Part shown: positions 57,501-64,000 of the stretch, piece by piece
Numbering within the stretch: the first letter of the stretch is position 1
Layout of the letters: every line of letters begins with the position of its first letter
Source of the DNA: Luscinia megarhynchos
Taxonomy: Eukaryota > Chordata > Aves > Passeriformes > Turdidae
Reading direction: 5' to 3'
DNA: 64,000 bases
Assembly (NCBI GenBank): GCA_034336665.1
Contig: CM067584.1
Coordinates: forward strand, 4,816,699-4,880,698
Made by a program: the position numbers and the translations under genes
The notes under the pieces: generated by a model
The model's database searches: none
Told to the model about the DNA's origin: nothing
The model's input: only the letters and a program-made list of their open reading frames with translations

Positions 57501-58034
57501 GGGCGGGTTTTGAAAGCTGACCCTCCACTTTTATGTGATGCTTCTGCTGATTTCAGTGCACAGAGTGGCTTTTGGGCAGCAGCCAGGGCAGGCTGGGCAG
57601 GAGCAGGGCTGGGGTGAGGCTGTGTGAATGCAAAGCTGCATTTTTAGCAGATTTTTGGCTTCCCAGGTGAGGAAAATCCTGCTCCAGCTTCTTTGGAAGC
57701 TGTTGTTCCATAGGTGTGGTGATTCCACAGGCTGGGATCAGGTGGATCCTGAACCTGCCCTGTGCCAGTGGCTGAAAACATTTGTTGATAAAAACAGAGA
57801 TGGATTGGGGTGGAAAACCCCAGAGCAGCTGGAATTTGTGCTATAAACTCCAGATATCCTCTCCTTTTTTCTTGCAGAGGCTGAATCCATCAAGTTTTAA
57901 GTGCTTTTCCCTCCAAGTTCTGCCTCTTCAGCACTTGCTGCCTCACTATCCCTGAATTAAATCACGTGGGGAGCATCCATGGAAAACATCAGAAGTGTTT
58001 CCCTCTTGTTTGCATGGCCAGCACACAGAATTCT
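57501..58034. other. Non-coding, no gene seen
   Basis: Unique sequence. No supported gene. Confidence 0.5.
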
Positions 58035-59225
58035 GGCAGATTCTCAGCCCTGCTTTGTTCAGGGGAATTTTGGGGGAGGATTCATTTAGCCCTGATTTGT
58101 TTAGTGGGAATTTTCAGGTGGGATTTTTTTATAAGCCTGGTTTGACTCTGGGAATTTTTGGGGTGGGATTTGTCTTGTAGCCCTTGTTTATTCTTTGGAA
58201 TTTTCAGGAGGGAATTGTGTAGTCCTGCTTTGTTTGTGGGAATTTTTGGGTGGGATTTTTTTGATAAGCCTGGTTTGACTCTGGGAATTTTTGGGGTGGG
58301 ATTTGTCTAACCCTTGTTTATTCTTTGGGAATTTTTTCAGGAGGGAATTTTGTGTAGTCCTGCTTTTGTTAGTGGGAATTTTCAGGTGGGATTTTTTTAT
58401 AAACCTGGTTTGACTCTGGGAATTTTTGGGGTGGGATTTGTCTAACCCTTGTTTATTCTTTGGAATTTTCAGGAGGGAATTGTGTAGTCCTGCTTTGTTT
58501 GTGGGAATTTTCAGATGGGATTTTTTTTATAAGCCTGGTTTGACTCTGGGAATTTTTGGGGTGGGATTTGTCTTATCCCTTGTTTATTCTTTGGAATTTT
58601 CAGGAGGGAATTGTGTAGTCCTGCTTTGTTTGTGGGAATTTTCAGATGGGATTTTTTTATAAGCCTGGTCTGACTCTGGGAATTTTTGGGTGGGATTTGT
58701 GTAGCCCTGGTTTGTTTGTGGGAATATTCAGGTGGAATTTGTGTAGCCTTGTTTGACTCTTTAGAACTTTTAGGCCGGATTTTTACAGCCCTGATTTGCT
58801 CTTTGGAATTTTCAGGTGGGATCTTTGTAGCCCTGTTTTGTCCTTGGAAATTTTTGGGTGGGATTTTTGTAGCCCTGCTTTGTTTAGTGTGAATATTTAA
58901 GGTGGGATTTTTTATAAGCCTGGTTTGACTCTGGGAATTTTTTGGGTGGGATTTGTGTAGACCCTATTTACTGCTGGGAATTTTCAGGAGGGAATTGTGT
59001 AGCCCTGGCTTTGTTTGTGGGAATTTTTGGGTGGGATTTGTATAGTCCTGCTTTGTTTGTAGGAATTTTGGGGTGGAATTTGTATAGCCCTTGTTTACTC
59101 TTTGGAATTTTCAGGAGGGAATTGTGTAGCCCTGCTTTGTTTGTGGGAATATTTAAGGTGGGATTTTTTATAAGCCTGGTTTGACTCTGAGAATTTTTGG
59201 GTGGGATTTGTGTAGCCCTGGCCTC
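58035..59225. repeat. Minisatellite N, same 42-bp family as array M, ~130-bp higher-order unit
   Basis: Uses the same core ('gggaatttttgggtgggatt', 'gccctgctttgtttgtggga'), but is organised as three-unit blocks marked by 'ataagcctggtttgactctg' at about 58131, 58264, 58389, 58529 and 58659 (spacings 125-140 bp) and again near 58912 and 59169. It lies 1.5 kb from array M. Confidence 0.94.
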
Positions 59226-60784
59226 ACTCTTCAAACTGCAGAAAATCCTTTAAGAAAAACTGGTTGGCAACACCAGTGAGTGGAGATTGTTTTTAAACCT
59301 CAATAATTTTTTATTTTATTTTTTTTTTTTTTTTTATCATGAGCTCCTTGTTCAGGGGCTCCCCAGTGTCCCAAGAGCAATTTGAGGGGTGGGGGTGTCA
59401 CTTCAATATTTGTCATTTCTCCTGTGGATCCCAGCTCTGTAACCATCCCAGGGAAAGGAAGGGAGGCTGGAACCCTGGCTAGGAATATTTATATTGGAAT
59501 ATTTAATATAAAAAGCACAGAAGAATCCTTCCCTGCAAAAACATCTCTATTCCTGTGAAAATATGGAAATATTATAAAAGCCTCTTAGGGGCACTGAGTA
59601 AGATGACAACTTCATGGCAGGATTATGGGAGAGTTGTTTACACCAAATTTTCTTGGTGTATTCTCTGCAGTAATTGATTTTTTTGGGCCAGAGCAGGAGT
59701 GATGTTATTCAATTAAAAATGCCTAACATGAAGATTTTTGAACTAGCAAGAAGTAAAATTTTGGAAAAGACAAGTCCATTTAAACAAGGGAAAGAAAAGA
59801 CATTTTGGGTTTTGGGGGATTTTTTTTCTTTTTAGGATGAGCTTGATGAATGCCAGCTTTTTAAAACCTACAGAAAGCAGCAGTTAAGAAAAATGTGGTT
59901 TGGGGTTGTTTGGGTTTGGGGTTTTTTTGTTTGTTTTTTTTTAAATAGATTTAGCTGAATCATTTTAGACCTCATATGTGGAACTGAGTTTTTTTCAGTC
60001 AAGTTTCCAACCTTCTAAAAGCCATCAATATTTCAGAAGCACAAGAAAGTTGGTTTACAAACTGTTGGGTTGTATTAAATAATATATCTATACTTGTGAA
60101 GAAAACAAAAAATCAATGCCTACTGCAAGTTTAGCTCTGAAAGAATCCTAAAGAAATGTCAGCAGCTCTTTTCTGGGCTCTTTCTATTGTGCCCATCAAA
60201 TGTTTGAAGTGATTTTCAATATTGGCTTTTACTTTGTGGCAAAAACTTTATGCTGAACATTTTTGGGGAGACTAAACTCATTTATTTTCTCCTCAAGGGT
60301 GAGTTTACAGGGGTCTCTAAATGCTTTTCTGAGAAGTGGCATTGATGGGCAGTGAAATATCCTGTCCTGTCCATGTGAAAATCCCAAATTTCCCTCTCAC
60401 TGCCCCCACTGGAGCCAGGGCTGCTTCCAGGGGTTCTGTGTAGGTTGTGGTGCTCAAAATTCCTGCCTCAAGTGGCCAAAAAGTTAAGAAATAAACCCAA
60501 ACAAATTCAAATTCGTTTGTGTCCAAACCACCGGCAGTTTGATGAGACAACTGGGAAGATTTTGGAGGCATGTGCTGATTATTTCCTTTTTTGATATTAT
60601 GCTACAATTACCATTTCCTTTCCTGATGACCTGTTTTAGGGGTTTTTAAACCCTAAAAACATAGAGATTATAGCAGAAAGAATGGCCAACACTGAGCATA
60701 TCACTGAATAATCCATTCAGTTCAGAAATATTGTTAAACATCCTCTGATCTTTGGGTTTTGAGAGCACCTGTAACAATTCCCAC
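59226..60784. other. Non-coding, no gene seen
   Basis: AT-rich unique sequence with a poly-T run at about 59310-59336. No supported gene. Confidence 0.5.
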
Positions 60785-60838
60785 TGATGATCCCTGTGGA
60801 TCCCTTCCAGCTCAGGATATTCTAGGATTTTATGATAA
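60785..60838 (+). mobile_element. Short CR1-like 3' terminus
   Basis: 'gatccctgtggatcccttcc' followed by 'agctcaggatattctaggat'. Confidence 0.7.
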
Positions 60839-61184
60839 TAGATGCACTTTTAAAAATAAAACCAGTTTATAAATGAGCAAGGATCACCCCCTGTGTCTAT
60901 CTATTGTCAGCATTACAGAACATCCTGGTTTTATGTGGAATTTGATGTGGAATCCAATCCTGGATTGCAGTGGAGAGAGCACTCAGTAAAATATTTGGGG
61001 TGTGTAAAAACTCAAGCACTGCTTGTGGGGAGCAAGGACACCCCAATCTTGTTCCAGGAGGGAACAGATCCAGTGGGATCCCTAAAAGTAACAGAATTTA
61101 ACACACCAACATCTCCTGGTGGCACATTAAATTAATTCCTTCTGCAATTAGTTTGATTAATGCACATTTCTAAACCTGCCCAGC
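60839..61184. other. Non-coding, no gene seen
   Basis: Unique sequence. No supported exon. Confidence 0.5.
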
Positions 61185-61320
61185 CCTGGCTGTCCATGGC
61201 AGAGTTCCCATCCCTGGAAGTGCCCAAAAAAACCTCTGGATGTGGCACTTGGGGACACAGTGGTGACCATGGTGGGCTCGATGATCCTCAGGGTTTATTC
61301 CAACCTCAGCCATTCTGTTC
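61185..61320 (+). mobile_element. Older CR1 LINE 3' fragment
   Basis: 'catccctggaagtgcccaaa', 'tggatgtggcacttggggac', 'gggctcgatgatcctcaggg' and 'attccaacctcagccattct'. Confidence 0.88.
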
Positions 61321-61624
61321 CCTTTAGCAGAACAGTTTATTTCCCAGTTTAATGCCCCAAATTATTTCATTGTTTCCCAGCTTATTGCCCCAAATTCCCA
61401 GTTTTGTTGAATCCAGCTGCAGATGGGTTGGGGAAAGGTCAGGAATGGGAAGGAGCAGCTGCTTTGCTCCATAAGCTGCCAGAACTGGTTAAATCTCCAT
61501 TTTCAGCCTTAGCACCCACAAACCACCTTCCTGCCCTGGGAACTTGGAGCAGAAATGCTGAAGCTTCCCTTTTGTGCCTGATCCCAGCATGGAAAATGGA
61601 GCTGACATAAACTGGGAGTATCCA
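61321..61624. other. Non-coding, no gene seen
   Basis: Unique sequence. No supported gene. Confidence 0.5.
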
Positions 61625-61775
61625 AATGATTTGTAAGTATCTGGGCTAATGAATGAGTTCGAGCTCTGTCAATATTTGCAGGCAGGGCTGTGGAATTAGC
61701 GTGGGTAATGCATTCAGGAGATGTAATTTTCAATTTACTTATCAATGTAAACATTCATTTAAAGCTGAAGGTAAG
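61625..61775. promoter_or_regulatory. Candidate conserved noncoding element
   Basis: Unique sequence with 'gggctaatgaatgagttcga' and 'gtaattttcaatttacttat', no frame and no repeat match. Conserved-element character is inferred from composition only. Confidence 0.28.
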
Positions 61776-63921
61776 CCTGGTTTACAGAACCTTGCTTGCT
61801 GGGAAAGCAGGGAAATTTATAATTTACATTTTCCAAGGGAGGGCTGCTCACAGGTACCCAAACCAGGGGTATTTGGTGTTGTTTTGCTGTGTAAAATTCA
61901 ATTTATTTCCTAATCACCAGATTCTTGCATCCCATGGAAGATGACTTGATGTGCTATTCCAAGTATATTTTTCCATGTATATAGTGTGGGGTTTTTTTCC
62001 TTGAGAACACAAGGAAACCTTTCCCAAAACAAATCTTTTTGTCTCTCTGTTTTTCCCCATTATTGTTGAACAGATCATAATCTCATCCATAATGGATGTG
62101 GGACTGAAAAATTCCTGGGAGTTCACATTTACCAGCATTGCCAAGGGAAGGAATTCTCTCCTGAAGATCCAGCTTTAATATAAAAGAGGAATAGCTGATA
62201 TTACCATGTTCAGATCCAAAAAACTGAACTTGGAGCCCTGCTGATGTTTAATATCAGCTGGATTCCGTGGGCCTTGTGTTAGGATGGTTTTTGGAGGTTG
62301 GATTTGTGGTTCTGTGATGAGGAGCTGGAATAATTACATCCCTAAGAAATCCACTGCCCTGGAACTGTGTGTCAGGAAAATACCTCTCTGACAGATTTCT
62401 TTTCAATTGTAATCAAATTGGAGGAATTTGATATTTTTGGGATATGATTAAAATATCAGAGGAGCTCAGTTTATCCCAGAGTTATTGATGCAGCAGAGCA
62501 CAAGGGTTTGTGCACAGCTGCTTAAATCAACAATTTTGCTTTATATCTCAGTTTATATCTCCCAGGGAAAGGAAACAATTGATTCCATCAAAACTTGTTC
62601 TGGTTTGACACTTTTTGCACTTTTTGAAGTGTTTCAGGTGGGGCCTGGCAGGGGGAGGTGAATTATCTGCACACTGCACCACCCACCACTTCTTGTTCCT
62701 TGCTGAGCTCCCCACAGCTGTTGTTTTATGGAAAAAATGATTTAAGTTGTTTATGGAAATAACTAGAATGCTGGTGTTCTGCTGAATCTCAGCCCTGGTG
62801 GAATTTTACTCCAGGCCATTGCACCAAAACCTGCTGGAAGTTTCTTCCCAAACCTCTCCAGGTGGGTGGAACCAATAGAGTTGGAGCAACAGCAGGAATG
62901 GGATGAAGGCTCTGGCATCCGTGGGGGAAATGTGGGCAAAAAAAAGCCCCACAGAGACAAGAGCGGGAGGGAAAGAATAATTAATATTAATTGTGAGAGT
63001 TTGGCATTAACTGGGAGTGAGGAGGAGAGCAGGCCCCTTGTGCTGGTGACAGCAGGAGAGCCAGGGGACTGTGAAAAACGAGGTTCACTTTCCTGGTACA
63101 TTTTTAAAAAGTTTCATAAAAGACAATAAGAGACAAACAATAAAGCAGAAGGTTATAACAGGTGCTTGACATCCAGCCAAGAGCACACCCTAATTCCTAA
63201 AACATTTCTTTAAATGCATCAACATGTTGAATATTCATAGGCCTTTATATGTTATTCAAATTAACCCCCCCTCAACCTGTAAATCAAGCTTTTTGTGGTG
63301 CCATTTCATCACTTGCTCCCTGATCAATAAATTCTTTCCCTGGAGTTGTGGTTATCATCATCCAGATAGGATAATCCAAGAATGTGAAGAATTTCTTGAT
63401 TATCTTTTTACCATTCTCTGAGTTAGTTACATGAACAAAAGCTTTTTACATCACCATGTTGTAGCCCAAGAAAAATTTATATATATATTTATCACATTAC
63501 TATTCCTAAGTTTTGTTAATAACAGAACTAAAAAAACCTATATTCATTCAGCAAAGTCTTCCAACATTAGGCATATAGAATTCATTTTAATATTTGTGAA
63601 AAGCCAATAATATAATATGTACTTATAACAGGACGAAGCCCATGCAGGGACCAGCTGTTCACTGAGGAAGCAAAGAGGCATCCCTGGAACATCTGTGCAG
63701 CACAGAAACCTCGGTGGGAAGGAGCTGCCAGAAAATCCAGGCTCAGGCAGTGCCTGGGGATAAACAACTGCTCCTGCCTGAGCCCTTTTCTGTGATTTCT
63801 CAGCGCCAGGGAGTGAGGCAGCAGGGAAGGAGCTGAGCACCAGGTGGGAGAACTTCTGGCACCAGGAATGTCTGTGAGAGCAGCAGGGCTGCAGCACAGA
63901 TCCCTCACAGCCCATGTGGCA
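61776..63921. other. Non-coding, no gene seen
   Basis: About 2.1 kb of unique, mostly AT-rich sequence. Small frames on both strands show no domain. Confidence 0.45.
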
Positions 63922-63925
63922 CTGT

Positions 63926-64000
63926 GTGATGGTTTTGAAAGCAAAACCAGCGAGAGACTGCAAGTCAGAAATACAATTTAATAGGGAAAAAAGGAGAAAA
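63926..64000. mobile_element. Possible start of another ERV LTR, cut by window end
   Basis: TGTGATGGTTTTG followed by 'atacaatttaataggg' has the look of a minus-oriented passerine LTR end (TG start, AT-rich signal ~60 bp in). Too short to confirm. Confidence 0.3.

Overview
The window looks like a repeat-rich stretch of a bird genome, most likely a songbird. The main evidence is about thirty 3'-end fragments of CR1 LINEs, recognisable on the minus strand by a 'gaatggtttgggttggaagg'-type start and on the plus strand by the complementary 'aaccattcc...tgtgattc' end. Endogenous-retrovirus LTRs, mostly solo, and very many minisatellites add to this. There are no operons, bacterial genes, tRNA or rRNA genes, or CRISPR arrays. 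Nearly all long open frames are by-products of tandem repeats whose unit lacks stop codons.

Only one protein-coding gene can be supported: the 3' end of a plus-strand, spliced gene. A 54-bp exon at 42876-42929 (hydrophobic, membrane-segment-like, good AG and GTAAGA borders) reads in frame into the terminal exon at 46949-47170, which encodes 73 residues ending in IERIPN. A 3' UTR of about 1.1 kb follows, with AATAAA signals at 48231 and 48279. I do not recognise the family. Upstream exons are outside the window or could not be identified. The sequence after about 48300 appears intergenic.

Layout: 1-498 LTR family A (copy 1); 1438-2343 36-39-bp minisatellite; 3406-4682 GGAGGTGACACAG minisatellite; 4771-5346 three CR1 ends; 8896-9925 polypyrimidine block; 10727-11220 CCCAT array inside a CR1; 13589-14306 LTR family B (copy 1, with target-site duplication); 14744-15301 LTR A (copy 2); 16528-16782 TTCTC array; 19065-20190 17-18-bp minisatellite; 23692-24755 11-bp array; 25759-26108 GGAGA array; 28181-28887 LTR B (copy 2, with target-site duplication); 31470-32885 90/61-bp minisatellite; 34490-34693 TCTCC array; 37778-38398 30-bp array; 40660-41350 44-bp array; 41427-41974 LTR A (copy 3, with a polypurine tract next to it); 42876-48300 gene 3' end; 55690-56545 and 58035-59225 two arrays sharing one 42-bp unit.

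Between these lie unique AT-rich stretches that resemble conserved noncoding DNA, among them one with two perfect POU octamers 30 bp apart at 55197 and 55227. The tandem arrays repeatedly sit beside or inside CR1 ends, and several have higher-order structure. No new gene system is evident. The most unusual content is the minisatellite landscape and the unidentified gene 3' end.
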